Counted from the stretch's first letter, positions 12,004 through 23,060 are shown. The stretch is DNA of 64,000 nt from Aspergillus flavus (GCF_009017415.1 NC_092409.1:3720001-3784000), one strand, 5' to 3'. Program-made: numbers and translations. Notes: generated by a model from the letters alone, not told the origin.

Positions 12004-14088
12004 CTAATCCGTCAATGCGACACAATAGCACACATGCTCATACTGTGCGGTCGCCGTGTAAGTTTGTGTCGCGCTCGCAGAGTATTTGAGCGTTGTCGTC
12101 GGTGTCGGCTCCAACTCCTTGATTTGAAGCGTCTGCTGGGAAATGGGGCTCACAGAGCCATTATCCAGCACTTGCATCTGCTGGCAATAGGGCGACTGGG
12201 CCTCTGGGTAATCTCTCTTCTCATCCATTTTGATCCGAAGAGGGTAATTCGAGACCGAGGAGCTCAAAGAATCGGTGGACTGTGAAGACGGCAGATGTGT
12301 CGAAGTGGAGCTGTATTGAGCATCCTTGGTGGACTGATTGAGATACAGGAAAAACTCCATCACGGTGCTGTTCCACCAGCAAAACCAAGGTTTGTCCCCC
12401 GCCTGCGCCGTATGCAAGCGACGGAATGCGCCTGCCATGACATCATCCTCACTGATGGCACGTTTTGAAACTGCACTGGATGAAAAGGTATCCTGGGGGA
12501 CAATAACCAATTTATCAAACAAGGAAAAGAATGTTAGGGCAGGGCCGAGGCTGAGGTCGCTGGAATCCATCATTAGGCTAAGTGACTGCGTAGGATCAGA
12601 AAAGTATGGTGCTTGAGCGCCATAAGTGAAAGATGAAGAGATCGGCTCATTGGAGAAGGTGATGTTACGCGATGATTCTGTCCCGGTCACAGACACAGGT
12701 ATTTTCCCCGACTTCATGCAACTCCACGATGGGTTGTAATCTTGATCGACAATACAGAATTTCGATGAATTCTTCGGGTCCGCAGGAATCCAGTAATTCC
12801 CGGTAGGCGCAGCGGGTAGATTTGTAGGAATCGTAGATATGGGGGTGGCGTCCATCCGGGGGGTCTCTGTTTTGGTGACAATCTTCGGACCTTTTGGGTG
12901 CTGGTTTTCCTCATTCGCTGCCTTTTTTGCTCCTAAAACACCTCCGATGACACCTCCAATACATGCTCCCACGAGCATCACGACACCGACCAAAACAAGG
13001 GTCCAGACCGGTAACCCACAGCATGCCTTCTTTTTACCTTTGGTCTTCAACTTCTCCTCAAATGCCATGACACCGGTTACTGGTGCTGCTTCCCGCTCTT
13101 CATCATTATCTCGTCGATTCGCCATATTTTCCGCAACCAACGTTCTTGACGATACTTCCGAAACTGGTGGCGGAGGATGCTCATTGGGACTGTGAGAATT
13201 ATCGTGTAGAGTGACGCCTGCGTCAGGAGTAGGATCAAAAGTCCCCTCAACCTTGGGAATAACTGGATCGGGATACCGCGAGTAAGGTGGCAGCTGTTCT
13301 GTATGGCCATCGGGCCCAATCAGGTCCCCCACATCATCATCGGCACGATTGGGTGGCCGTTGATATGCCTGGGGGTGTCCGGGAAAGCCTACTGGTGGAA
13401 TCATAGTATTGTCCATCTCTTCTTCCGGCACCACATTCTGTGGGTACATCGCATAGGGATGCTGAGGTGCATTGGCATCGCCCAACGGTCGATCCATTGG
13501 CCGTACCGTAGACGTGGTCGCGATGCTGGGTGAACGGCTGACCCCGACCTGTGGATACATCGCATACGGATGGCTCGGGCCTGTAGCCCCAGTGTAAGGA
13601 CTCAGGGCCCGGGGAGGCATGGAAAATCGTGATGAAGTGCTCTGACTGCGCTGTGCTATGGAAGGGGCGGTATTAGTGGACGCTGTAGAATTGCGGTTGG
13701 TGAAGTCGACCCCCTTTGGGGGTAGACTGGACCGATTTGGTGATTCATCGAATGAAACCCGGGCATCATCACCAAATGGATTCTCTGTTAGCCCGAGATC
13801 ATTTGGCGTTGTGTTGTACGCTTTTTGTTGTTGAGGCAAAGACGAACGGAGGGTATTGGATGATGCGATCGATGAAACGGATGGACTTCGAGGAGTGAGG
13901 GTGGCTTGTTCGGAATCGATTTGCTCTAGTGAATATTCATCGGAGAAGATGTTAGGGTTGGAGGAGTGACCGGACATAGAGCGCTGATGCATTGAGTCGG
14001 CGTCTTGTGTTAGATTATATTGTTGAGACGGGGATTGAGAGGATCGCGAGAGAGAGCGAGAATGGTCGGATGAGAAACGCCCCGGCAT
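12004..14088 (-). CDS. Single-pass membrane protein with long disordered N-terminus
   Basis: Single-exon, 694 residues; a conserved type in filamentous fungi of unknown function (possibly the family catalogued as DUF7820, from memory). Residues 1-350 are Ser/Pro/Asn-rich and disordered and contain HPYAMYPQ twice, about 40 residues apart. A Lys-rich, Cys-containing stop-transfer stretch (KTKGKKKACCG) precedes one strongly hydrophobic, Gly/Val-rich helix at about 360-386 (VWTLVLVGVVMLVGACIGG). The C-terminal 300 residues form the folded part, with FCIVDQ, PSWSCMK and PWFCWW, several sequons and conserved-looking Trp and Cys. Positive residues before the helix predict cytosolic N-terminus and outside C-terminus. 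The upstream 500 bp are CT-rich on this strand, consistent with a long leader. No neighbour hints at its role. Confidence 0.8.
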   Translation of the reverse strand: MPGRFSSDHSRSLSRSSQSPSQQYNLTQDADSMHQRSMSGHSSNPNIFSDEYSLEQIDSEQATLTPRSPSVSSIASSNTLRSSLPQQQKAYNTTPNDLGLTENPFGDDARVSFDESPNRSSLPPKGVDFTNRNSTASTNTAPSIAQRSQSTSSRFSMPPRALSPYTGATGPSHPYAMYPQVGVSRSPSIATTSTVRPMDRPLGDANAPQHPYAMYPQNVVPEEEMDNTMIPPVGFPGHPQAYQRPPNRADDDVGDLIGPDGHTEQLPPYSRYPDPVIPKVEGTFDPTPDAGVTLHDNSHSPNEHPPPPVSEVSSRTLVAENMANRRDNDEEREAAPVTGVMAFEEKLKTKGKKKACCGLPVWTLVLVGVVMLVGACIGGVIGGVLGAKKAANEENQHPKGPKIVTKTETPRMDATPISTIPTNLPAAPTGNYWIPADPKNSSKFCIVDQDYNPSWSCMKSGKIPVSVTGTESSRNITFSNEPISSSFTYGAQAPYFSDPTQSLSLMMDSSDLSLGPALTFFSLFDKLVIVPQDTFSSSAVSKRAISEDDVMAGAFRRLHTAQAGDKPWFCWWNSTVMEFFLYLNQSTKDAQYSSTSTHLPSSQSTDSLSSSVSNYPLRIKMDEKRDYPEAQSPYCQQMQVLDNGSVSPISQQTLQIKELEPTPTTTLKYSASATQTYTATAQYEHVCYCVALTD

Positions 14089-15919
14089 GGCGTTGCACAG
14101 CCCTGGCGGGCTTCCTGGCTTGATAGGTCAGTCCGTCAAAAGGAGTGAATCAGTCACCGAAGACGACTGAGTAGGCCAACGGACTGGATGGGTTGATACG
14201 AGGAGCGGTGAAAAAGGCAGGGGCCTCCAGGGACTAAAAGAATGATGGAATAGGGTGGATTCGAAATTAAGGATAAATATGTGAGACGGAGGGCGCACAG
14301 AGAGCGGAGGGAGGCCAAGGGGGGGGAAGGTAGGATGGGAAAGAAAGAGGGGGGAAGTAGGCGATGATCACGTCGAGATGGTACTTCAATAGTGGTTGGG
14401 CGGTGGTATGTTTGAACTGGAGCGTAGGATTGGGGAAAGAGAGGAGAAAGAGAGGTTGTGAGAGGATGAGAGAGAGGGAGAGTTGGACGCCTGGGAGCCT
14501 GAACCCCCAGAGGGACTAGCGGGAAATCGGGGGGAAAGTGAACCAAAAAGTGGTGACTTTTCACTAAGTGTTTGGGGGGAGGCGACAGTGCCTTGATTGA
14601 CTACTTTTTCCGATCGTGCCCATGGTTGGCAGAACTTTTTCGTCCTAGCTTCGGTCACTCTCCTTCATTTCTTTTCCCCAAAGTGTTTTCCTTTTTCTTT
14701 CTTTTTTCCTGTAATTTTCTTATTGCTCCCTGATTAGATTTGTTCCAGTCTCAGTTGTTTCTTTCTACCTCAATTAACCGTTCATATTATGTTCCTAATT
14801 AAAGGTTCGGGTTATGGTTGCTCAGCCTCGCCACAATGACACTAACAGTCTTTAGATCCGCACCCCATCAATAGCAGTATATTCTTAGTCGATTTAAACA
14901 CACAAAAGAAAATCATAAAAATAAAAAAGACACCGAAAATGAAATCATGAGTTCACTCCCTCGCTTCCATGAAACAATCTGATACCGGATGATCCTCGAC
15001 TACATTGATTGGCGCCGTGAGGCCACACCATGCGAATGGCTCTGGGCTGAAACAGTAGAACGACCTATCACTGGCCGAGATTGGCCCGGAAGCCCCTCTG
15101 CTTGGGTCGGATACCTGTGCCACTCCCGTTGGTTCTAACTACTATTTGATTTACCTACCCAGTCATGAAAATTTCAAAGTTTCACCCGTCAATTCGAATT
15201 GTAGTGACATTTTACCCTAGTTTTTAATACCTAGGTGATATAAGGTTCGGACAACTTCCACCTGTACCGGTGAAAACAGCATAAAATCCTGGTGACCACC
15301 GACAGGTTCCCAATCCAGAAAACATGCCCCCCCGCTTAGCACTAAAAGAAGGGATCATGGAACGGTTGGTGGACCTTCTCCCAAAAACCCTGCAGTGCCT
15401 GGACCGGAAAACTCTATCTGGCCGAATGCGGCAGAACTCAACGATGATCAGCGTGATGAGGATTCCTCGCCCGCGTCATAGCATTTTTACCACGGTATCT
15501 TATCCTCTTCCGTCAGAGACGTTGGATTATGACAGAGGCAACGGAGAAAAAAGCGGATTATCTCAGAGGGTTAAAGGACGAAAAGGCTGATCGGCTTGCT
15601 CAAATACCCTCTGAGTCAATCTGTACCAAAACTTAGGCAGATATCTGTAACGTACCGGTACACACATAACAACATCTGCTATTCGGTACCGACCATGGTC
15701 CTGGTTTGGTTCTCCAGACAGACCGCCTGCGTTCGACTTGACTGGGACCAGGTCCTAAAGGATCAATAAAATCACAACCCGTTTCGATTTAAAAAAAAAA
15801 AAAAAGAAAGAAAAAAAAAAAGACGCAGTGGGTAACGAATGATAAGCATTCAATATGTTAAGCATATCCTGTAAGAGAACTAATTCATCCTGTCAATTCC
15901 ACTGATGTATGGGTCTCCC
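14089..15919. other. Intergenic, leader and unassigned sequence
   Basis: 14089-14700 is purine-rich on the plus strand and probably promoter/5' leader of the membrane protein gene. An 88-codon plus-strand frame at 15324-15590 has no recognisable features. An A-rich run lies at 15791-15822. Nothing else could be supported. Confidence 0.5.
15791..15822. repeat. A-rich simple repeat
   Basis: About 32 nt of nearly pure A on the plus strand interrupted by two G. Could be a simple low-complexity tract or the tail of an old retroposed sequence; no element is recognisable next to it. Confidence 0.6.
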
Positions 15920-16349
15920 TCAATGATCATTCCACCAACGATTCAACCCCGGCAAGAACGTCCCCAGCAGGCACCCGATGAAGTCCTGAGGTGTAACAGA
16001 GGCAATATTACATGTATTGTCTGAGACAGAGAAATTGCTACGTGCATCCACCCCCACTATATTGTACCATCTTCTGGTCAGATTTTGAATGCTAGTAGTA
16101 TATGCCCGCGCGCCATATGTAGGAAGCGTTTTGCGGTATCAATGAGACGGTAAATTCTCATCGGCGAGAGCAGTCTTGACTCTTCAGTGTGGCAGAACCG
16201 GTGTCTGTGACAAGATTCCACTCATAGCGACACCGGTTGACCCACACGACGGCTGCCTTATCCAAATACCGAGCTTCTAGAACACAGTACACGTTGGATA
16301 ACACCGGTCGTGTCAATTTCGGTGGACAAGGATCCTGCGATATCCGATG
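15920..16349 (-). other. Possible unrecognised or decayed gene
   Basis: Two adjacent minus-strand open segments have protein-like composition but no Met start. The upstream one (16349-16158, 63 codons) contains PCPPKLTRPVLSNVYC, VVWVNRCRYEWNLV and SQDCSRR, with four Cys. The downstream one (16138-15920, 72 codons) contains YGARAYTTS, NFSVSDNTCNIAS and DFIGCLLGTFLPGLNRWW. The second is in a different frame, so joining them needs an intron or a frameshift. No consensus donor/acceptor pair joins them cleanly, and I see no signal-peptide exon in the 120 nt up to the next gene. It may be a pseudogene fragment of a small secreted protein, a gene with unusual splicing, or chance; other frames here are also open. 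Confidence 0.25.
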
Positions 16350-16470
16350 CTATGTGGAGCAGAAGCATGAAGTCCGTCAGTGTTCTAGGTTCATGGGCTG
16401 GAATCCGTTTTGATTGGTGCGACAATCTTGCAATTGTTTAACAATAAAGTCTCGAACACTCGGACTGCAA

Positions 16471-17677
16471 TCACGGTTGTCTCCTCAATGCGAGAATGTC
16501 AGATAACTTTACACGACCTTTCTCTCCCCATCCTGCTACTCCGCTTTGGACAGCAGGCCTGACGTGTGTATACCAGGCCCATGCTCGTCGATCCAAGTCC
16601 TCTCTGCTGAGAAACGGAGCCCAAGACTGGCATACCAAGTCAATAGACCGCAATAGATTTCTCAAACATGTCTCTTTCTCGGCGTCTGTTTGAGAGAGAC
16701 GCTTCCGGCTCGGCTTATCTGATGCTGGATTATTGTCCTTTGATGCTTCCGTAAATGACTTAAGTAAATATGACCGCGCAGCACCTGGTGTGAAAATTGG
16801 AAGAGGTTCATTTGCGTTGGAGGCCCCAATCGAGTTATCACGATGTGCGCTTCGCAATGCCTCGAGATCAATCCCCCATAATGGCGGCATGCCGTTTGAG
16901 TTATCTGAATCCGAAACATCCTGACCTAACATATCATTGTCTGCGTGGTGGATATCTTCATCTTGTTCTGAACTAGCCACCCCCTCGGGCTTACCTTCCC
17001 TAGGATTGTAGTCCCATCTTTTGAGAACTTTGACTTCTCTTCCAAGGACTCTGACTACGGGCTGTCCTTCTCCCCAACCTTCCTGGTCAGCGGAATTCTC
17101 ACTTTCGATACCCAGGCTGGCAGCTTTTGAGCGACTATTAGCGCTAACAACTGCTTGAGCGAGGCTAAGTCTGCTAGAGATCGGTTGCTCTGGCATAGTA
17201 TGTTTCAGAACACAGACTGCAAAAGCTAGCACAAGAGGTGCTCTATTCGTGAGTAAGACAACCTTTGATAATTCGTCTTCGGTCGCAGAGGTGGTCGGAA
17301 GAGAGAGTGCACATTCTATGTCAAAAGGAGTGGTATTATCTCTCCGATCCAAGCCTCTCGGCTTTTTTCGAGGAGATTCTGTGCTCCCAGTTGAAGCTTC
17401 GCGCTTTTTGGAGACTTTCTTTGCTGCATTCCATACTTGCTTCGCCAACTTATCGTCTTTGAAGATCTCTTGGAGAACCTTGAACTCTGACTTGGAGATT
17501 TGCTCAGGACTAAGATAAAATTAGGCACGCACCGCCTCACAAGGGACGGGGATGGAATCATCCATACGATGTGAGGCCGGCTTTCTGAAGCTCCATAACT
17601 TTTCCCATAGCAGCTGCGAGTGGCATCTTGGCATCTTGGGATAGGAACCGTAGTAAAGCTGGTACCTGGGACGCCAT
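16471..17677 (-). CDS. Conserved ascomycete protein of unknown function, helical N-terminus
   Basis: Exons 17677-17568 and 17509-16471 join over a 57-nt intron (GTATGG...TTAG) to give 382 residues. The junction KAGLT-SPEQISKSEF is convincing because the first 70 residues then form one helical, helix-hairpin-helix-like unit (LLRFLSQDAKMPLAAAMGKV, then LQEIFKDDKLAKQVWNAAKK) that ends in a basic stretch (KKVSKKR, RKKPRG), likely a nuclear signal. A middle part includes APLVLAFAVCVLKHTMPEQPIS. The C-terminal block SWAPFLSREDLDRRAWAWY followed by VRPAVQSGVAGWGEKGRVKL looks folded and conserved. I do not recognise the family; a nuclear DNA- or chromatin-linked role would fit but is a guess. It is divergent from the SR140 gene, 281 bp away. 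Confidence 0.75.
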
Positions 17678-17958
17678 GATAGTCTACCTAAGTATTTAGT
17701 CGTGTGCAATTTTTTTTTTTTTAGAAATCAAAACACTCCTATAGCGGGGTAAAGCAACGTGAGGGGAGTTGACGAGCAATGGATAAACCATAAGACAAGC
17801 ACCTCAAGCTGTACTTTTATTGTTACTCGCTGCCTCAGGCTGCAAAAGTTCCCGCCTCCGCCCCGACAGCTTTCAGCGACTCCAACATTAAGCACTCCTC
17901 AACCCCATAGTTGTCCTGGGCTATACCAAGAGATTTGCTGCATAGCAGCTGACTCGCA

Positions 17959-20382
17959 ATGTCCGACGATTCAAAGCTTAAGGGCTTTCCAGATGTCTCT
18001 GCGAAACTCTCTGCCCTCCCTAAGAAATCACTCTTCGAGCGCCAGAAAGCCGAAGCCGAAGCCAAGCGTGCCCGAGAACGGGCTGAAACCGCTGCTGTTT
18101 ACGAAGACTTCGTGAAGTCATTCGAAGATGACTCTCCCGCGCCAGATCGACCGTCCGCAGATGGAAGGCTAAACAGATTCAACCCCAAGAGCTCTGGATT
18201 TGGGGGAGGCCCTGCAAAACGGCATTTTACCAGCTCCGGCCCGCGCATGAGCGGGCCTGGAACTTTAGGACCACCGCCACCATCGCTTTCTCGAAAACGT
18301 ACGCATGAAGGGTTCCAGCCGTTACATAGAAACAGGGATTTTGCGCATGGAGTGCTAGGTTTTGAGAATACGGCTTCGCCAGCCACAGCTTTCCGCACTT
18401 CGGACGATGAGGAGGATGCAACTGTTGATACGAAAGAGGCCGAGCGTGCTGCAGCTAAGCCCACGCTGTACTTGGCATCGTTACCTCCTGGCACTTCCCC
18501 GTCTGTGATTAAGTCGTTAATCCCGTCAGTCTTGTCAGTGGATAATGTCAAGCTCCTGCGTCCCTCTGGTCAACCGTCAGACCGGAAATCGATGTCCGCC
18601 ATCGTGACTCTCGCAAACGAATCTGCCGCCTCGGATATAGACAGCACAGTCAGCGCGCTTCAGAACAAATACTTGGGATGGGGATACTACCTGTCGATCT
18701 CGAGGCACCTATCCTCCGCTGCCATCAGCTCGACGATGCCAGTAACTGTGGGCCTATCATCCACAAGCTCTCTTCCTTTCGGCGCCAAGTCGATTGCTTC
18801 TGAAGTGCAAGGAAGACTGAACCGTGCTCCACCACCCGGCTTGCATCGTGGTGGATTCGCGCCGCCGGCTTCGTATGGGCCATCTTTTGGCAGAAGCGGC
18901 CCCAATACCCAAGTCGAAGTGAAAGCACCGGCAGACCTGAAGCAATTGAGACTAATACACAAAACATTGGAAAACTTGTTAAACTATGGTCCGGAATTTG
19001 AAGCTCTTCTCATGAGTCGGCCAGAAGTCCAAAGAGAGGAGAAATGGGCATGGATATGGGATGCAAGAAGTGCCGGAGGGGTATTTTACCGATGGAAACT
19101 ATGGGAAGTCCTTACCAACAGCAGCTCGAGGGGAAACCAACGAGGAAAACCTAGGAATTCGCTATCAATCTTCGAAGGTGGCGCTGTCTGGACCCCTCCA
19201 GAGGGCAATATCAAGTTTGAATACACTACCCAGATGGATGAGTTTGTCTCTGACGAGGATTACGACTCTTCTGATGAGGACCTCTCTGATGTGGAAGATG
19301 AGAGACGCCAACATAGTGGAGCGCCTCCTGCTGATAGTCTGGGTGCCAGTAACGATGGGCTAGGCTATATGAATCCACTTCAGAAGGCCAAATTAACTCA
19401 TCTCCTGGCTCGTCTCCCGACGACACACGCGAAGTTACGGAAAGGCGACGTCGCCCGCGTTACTGCTTTCGCTATTGAACATGCAGGAGCGGGGGCAGAA
19501 GAGGTTGTGGAGATGATTGTCTCGAATATAAAAGAACCATTCGCCTATACGGGGGCTAACCCTGACCGTGAAATGGAAAAGGGTGCGGCTCGGCGAGAAC
19601 AAGCAGCGGACATCTCCAACGATGCAGAGGAAGCTCGTTTACAGTCTAAGGGCAATTTAGATACATCTTCCGCGAAGTTGGTGGGCCTCTATCTCATCTC
19701 CGACATCCTCTCCTCTTCTGCCACCAGCGGCGTACGGCATGCTTGGCGGTATCGGCAATTGTTCGAGTCATCGTTAAAAGCGCATCAAGTCTTCGAACAT
19801 CTTGGAAGATTGGAGAAAGACTATAGTTGGGGTCGCCTGAAGGCAGAGAAATGGAAACGAAGTGTCGGAACTCTTTTGCATTTATGGGAAGGCTGGTGTG
19901 TCTTCCCGCAGTCGAGCCAAGAACACTTCTATGAGGTTTTCGAGAAACCGCCGCTTACGGAAGAAGAGTTACGAGAGGAGAAGGAGAAGGCCGAAGCCGA
20001 ACGAGCCGCCAATGCATTCTCCAAGAGTAAAAGTCGCTGGAAGTCTGTGGAAGAAGACACAACGACCCAGAAATTTGACCCAGGTCGACCTCCCGAAGCG
20101 GACCGTAGTCGTATGGATATTGATCAAGAACATATTGCTCCCGGGAGGGAATTCGACGGGGAGCCGATGAGCGATCTTGATGGAGAGCCAATGGAAGACA
20201 GCGATTTAGAAGTCCCGGATGGTGACCCTATGGAGGAAGACAGCGCTTTCGTGGAAGAAAGTGGCTCGAAAGAGCAACCAGAGAAGCAACCGGAACCCTC
20301 AGCTCAACCGGAGCCTCAACGGCCAGTTCGCAAACCTCGACCAAAGGCGGAAGATATGTTTGCGGATTCCGATTCGGAGTGA
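17959..20382 (+). CDS. SR140/U2SURP-like U2 snRNP-associated protein
   Basis: Single-exon, 807 residues. Homologue of the U2 snRNP-associated SURP-motif protein of the spliceosome. Domains in order: a basic/acidic N-terminus with coiled-coil propensity (FERQKAEAEAKRARERAE); an RRM at about 168-253 (LYLASLPPG as RNP2-like, MSAIVTLAN as RNP1-like); a SURP module at about 326-390 (LKQLRLIHKTLENLLNYGPE, then WAWIWDARSAGGVFYRWKLW); and a CID-type RNA polymerase II CTD-interacting domain at about 475-650 (LTHLLARLPTTHAKLRKGDV, LVGLYLISDILSSS, WRYRQLFESSLKAHQVFEHL). The acidic tail repeats GEPM/GDPMEE. The RRM-SURP-CID order is diagnostic for this family. Human U2SURP is longer because of an RS-rich tail that is absent here. 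Confidence 0.9.
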   Translation: MSDDSKLKGFPDVSAKLSALPKKSLFERQKAEAEAKRARERAETAAVYEDFVKSFEDDSPAPDRPSADGRLNRFNPKSSGFGGGPAKRHFTSSGPRMSGPGTLGPPPPSLSRKRTHEGFQPLHRNRDFAHGVLGFENTASPATAFRTSDDEEDATVDTKEAERAAAKPTLYLASLPPGTSPSVIKSLIPSVLSVDNVKLLRPSGQPSDRKSMSAIVTLANESAASDIDSTVSALQNKYLGWGYYLSISRHLSSAAISSTMPVTVGLSSTSSLPFGAKSIASEVQGRLNRAPPPGLHRGGFAPPASYGPSFGRSGPNTQVEVKAPADLKQLRLIHKTLENLLNYGPEFEALLMSRPEVQREEKWAWIWDARSAGGVFYRWKLWEVLTNSSSRGNQRGKPRNSLSIFEGGAVWTPPEGNIKFEYTTQMDEFVSDEDYDSSDEDLSDVEDERRQHSGAPPADSLGASNDGLGYMNPLQKAKLTHLLARLPTTHAKLRKGDVARVTAFAIEHAGAGAEEVVEMIVSNIKEPFAYTGANPDREMEKGAARREQAADISNDAEEARLQSKGNLDTSSAKLVGLYLISDILSSSATSGVRHAWRYRQLFESSLKAHQVFEHLGRLEKDYSWGRLKAEKWKRSVGTLLHLWEGWCVFPQSSQEHFYEVFEKPPLTEEELREEKEKAEAERAANAFSKSKSRWKSVEEDTTTQKFDPGRPPEADRSRMDIDQEHIAPGREFDGEPMSDLDGEPMEDSDLEVPDGDPMEEDSAFVEESGSKEQPEKQPEPSAQPEPQRPVRKPRPKAEDMFADSDSE

Positions 20383-20783
20383 GATGTCATGTCATGAGTA
20401 CGATCTTTGCTATGTAGCATTAAGTAGTAGTAACTACTTGGTTTGATACCATTTTTAGTCCACCGTGTTGAGACGCTAGAGATATAAGTATTCTTTTCCC
20501 TTCGACGTTATACTAAGTGGGAAGAAGTAGTAAGCGCAACAAAATCCCGCATCCATTGGGGTCGCAGTCAACCATGGAGGCGTCATTGGTTGCCATGGGT
20601 GCCTTGCCTGAGGCAGCGACGATGATTGGGCCCAAACTGTATTCCGGAGCCCCACAATGCCTGAAATACTTTCCTTGTTGATATCAACCCGGCTTTTCCT
20701 CCCCTCTCTCTCTATCCCCAAATCCAGCGTTATACCCTTTGATTCTATTTCCCTGTCTTATCGCATCACCTCAATTCGTCAAA
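20383..20783. other. Intergenic, SR140 3' flank / ntf2 promoter
   Basis: About 400 bp between two plus-strand genes. A short minus-strand open frame has no features. Pyrimidine-rich stretch just before the ntf2 ATG. Confidence 0.55.
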
Positions 20784-21693
20784 ATGGCTGGTAAGTCATA
20801 CTTACGCTATACGAATCCCCTCTCTCGCGACGACTTCATCAAGCTACTTTTGCTGGTTTTTCTAATGCCCCTCCTCCATTCATGGACCCCTCCAAGATGA
20901 GGAGCGCAAGCATTCAACGCACATGGAAATAATAGTCAAAGCTAACACATGGATTTTTAACATATAGACTTCCAGAGCATCGCTCGTGAGTAATATCCTT
21001 CTTTTCTTGTGGTCTTAGATACAGACGCGCTTAACGACGATCGTGACTCCCACCCATCGTTACGGACAGCGGAAGTGAGACAAATGTCGCATGGCTAGTT
21101 CTAACAGTATCTGGAACAAATAGAGCAGTTCGTTGAGTTCTACTACAAGACCTTCGATGAAAACCGCGGGCAGCTGTCTGGTCTCTACGTATGTCTTCCG
21201 CTGTGTGCAGGGCTTGAACGCGAGCGCGGGGAAGCTAATTTTTCTTGCCGGGATAACAGCGTGACCAGTCTATGCTCACTTTCGAGACCAGCTCCGTTCA
21301 AGGCGTTCGCGATATCACCGAGAAGTTGACTGTGAGTCACACCAGGGTCATCTCCGGAGGGTCAGTCAATAGCAATGCTAACGGGAATCGCGTGTTGCAG
21401 TCTCTTCCCTTCCAGAAGGTCGTTCACCAGGTCAGCACCCTCGACGCCCAGCCTTCTAATGAGGCTGGTGGTATTCTTGTCATGGTGACTGGCGCTCTGC
21501 TTGTATGTTTTTCTCCTCATCCACGGACGGTTGGGGTTGGATTATTTTGCTAATTATTCCCGCTTCGTTTCGGGTTTAGGTCGACGATCAGCAAAACCCC
21601 ATGAACTACACCCAGACTTTCCAGCTCTTGCCTGACGGAGCTGGAAGCTACTTCGTCTTCAACGACATCTTCCGTCTGGTTTACGGTAGCTAA
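20784..21693 (+). CDS. ntf2: Nuclear transport factor 2
   Basis: Carries Ran-GDP into the nucleus through nucleoporin FG repeats. Six exons (20784-20790, 20968-20985, 21124-21188, 21260-21331, 21401-21502, 21580-21693) give exactly 125 residues, the standard NTF2 length. The joined protein reads [20 protein letters not shown] at the start, with the conserved [17 protein letters not shown] helix, MLTFE and the C-terminal [11 protein letters not shown] and [14 protein letters not shown] strands that hold the Ran-binding face. The first two coding exons are only 7 and 18 nt. All junctions are GT-AG and in phase. Small and intron-rich, it is invisible to simple open-frame scans. Confidence 0.95.
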
Positions 21694-22158
21694 ATGCAAG
21701 ATCGTGGAGGCCGATGTTGTATGTTAGGTTCTGGGCGGGGATCCAGCTTATGAAGATTATGATTATGAGGGGATAACAGCTCTGCTGCTACTTCTTCTGC
21801 TGTGAGAATGGCTTGCTTCGATTTCCTAGCTGCGGGGTAGCAGTGTGGGTGTTGGACGTTACTTTCCCTGTTATACACTGGCTAGACTTGAAACTGTATC
21901 ACATCGTCTATCAAGGCTTTTGTCCTGTCTTATTGTCTTCCCGTTGCCGCTCCAAGAGCAAAATGGACGAGTGGTCTTAATACCAAGCACAGGGAAGGTC
22001 CATCGCATCGTACCTGAGGCTCCAAATCGCATTTTTACTTACATTCATACTATACTCGTCATTGAGAAACTGAAGATCCAAAAGGTCAATATCCAAAGTA
22101 TCAAAATACGGGCAGCAATTGTATGAAAGCTATCCGATTACGTTCATACTGGGACCGA
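21694..22158. other. Convergent intergenic, ntf2 / PQ-loop gene
   Basis: 465 bp between the stop codons of convergent genes; 3' untranslated sequence presumably, nothing else seen. Confidence 0.6.
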
Positions 22159-23060
22159 TCATTGGTTTTGAAGAAGGGGAGTCTCTTCGGAGGGACGCGA
22201 GTCTTGCTCATCGCGCTCATCGTTGTCCACTGACTCGACCTCTCCATGACTGTGTCCCTTGTTCGGCCCCAGGTACTCGAAGAAAACGCTCAGTACGAGT
22301 AGTAGGCCCTGTAAACTCGCAGTGACAAGCAAAACACCCCATGTACTCCATCCCTTTGCGCCCAATCTAGCTGCAAGACTGGCAGCCCAAACAAAGCCAC
22401 CTGGTGTCTGTATACACATCATAGGGATGCTCAGACTGCCGACGCAGCGCAGTTTGACGGTGGTGTAGATCTGAGGGAAGTACTGAATCGAGGAAAGGAC
22501 CGCGGCTAAGATACCGCAGAGGTTGGACCAGGACTGCAGAGAGGCGGGCCGTTTAAGTCCGATGGTGATCGTGGCTATAAGCATGACGGAGATGTGTAGG
22601 ATACAGACGGCACCTACGATCAAGGCGGTGCGGTATGTTGGGCCTTGCGCCCTTTGCTTGGAGGTTGAAGGCGACGACTGTACATCGCGAGGGAAATATA
22701 GGATGTATAAGAATAGACTATGTGGTAAGTAGAGGAAAGTTGCTCGTTAGCGATATGGACATCATTGCCACTTTTCACGGATTGAGACGCTTACATGATA
22801 AAGAAGCAGAGGCACTGTGTTCCAATCTGGAGGATACCTAGCAGTCCTGCGAAACAGGCCAGGCCGTTGACATCACTGCAACAAGACACATCCTGCAGAC
22901 TTTGTTGTTGGGATACCACGTTTGCTAAAGACGATGAACCAGAGATTGTTCCCAATAGGACAAAATACGGTGAGATGCCGTAGGAGCTCCTTAGGGAGAT
23001 GATTCGGTAGTGCTGAGGAAGATAGGACAACAGTATACCGAATAGGATCAAGCTGTTCAT
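22159..23060 (-). CDS. PQ-loop repeat membrane protein
   Basis: Seven-helix PQ-loop family protein; relatives are vacuolar/lysosomal amino-acid or cystine exporters or Golgi proteins. Exons 23060-22795 and 22717-22159 (77-nt intron, phase 2) give 274 residues. The first PQ motif is at about residue 14 (YLPQHYRIISLRSSYGISPY), the second in the C-terminal half (QYFPQIYTTVKLRCVGSLSI). Hydrophobic segments alternate with short loops. The cytosolic tail is acidic and ends in EETPLLQNQ, a possible dileucine-type ExxxLL sorting signal for the vacuole. The short half-linker SSPSTSKQRAQG separates the two triple-helix bundles. Substrate unknown. The next gene (Ish1-like) is divergent, 1.06 kb away. 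Confidence 0.85.

Noticed and set aside
15324..15590. 88-codon plus-strand frame
   Set aside because: Composition is mixed and featureless; overlaps no splice-supported gene.
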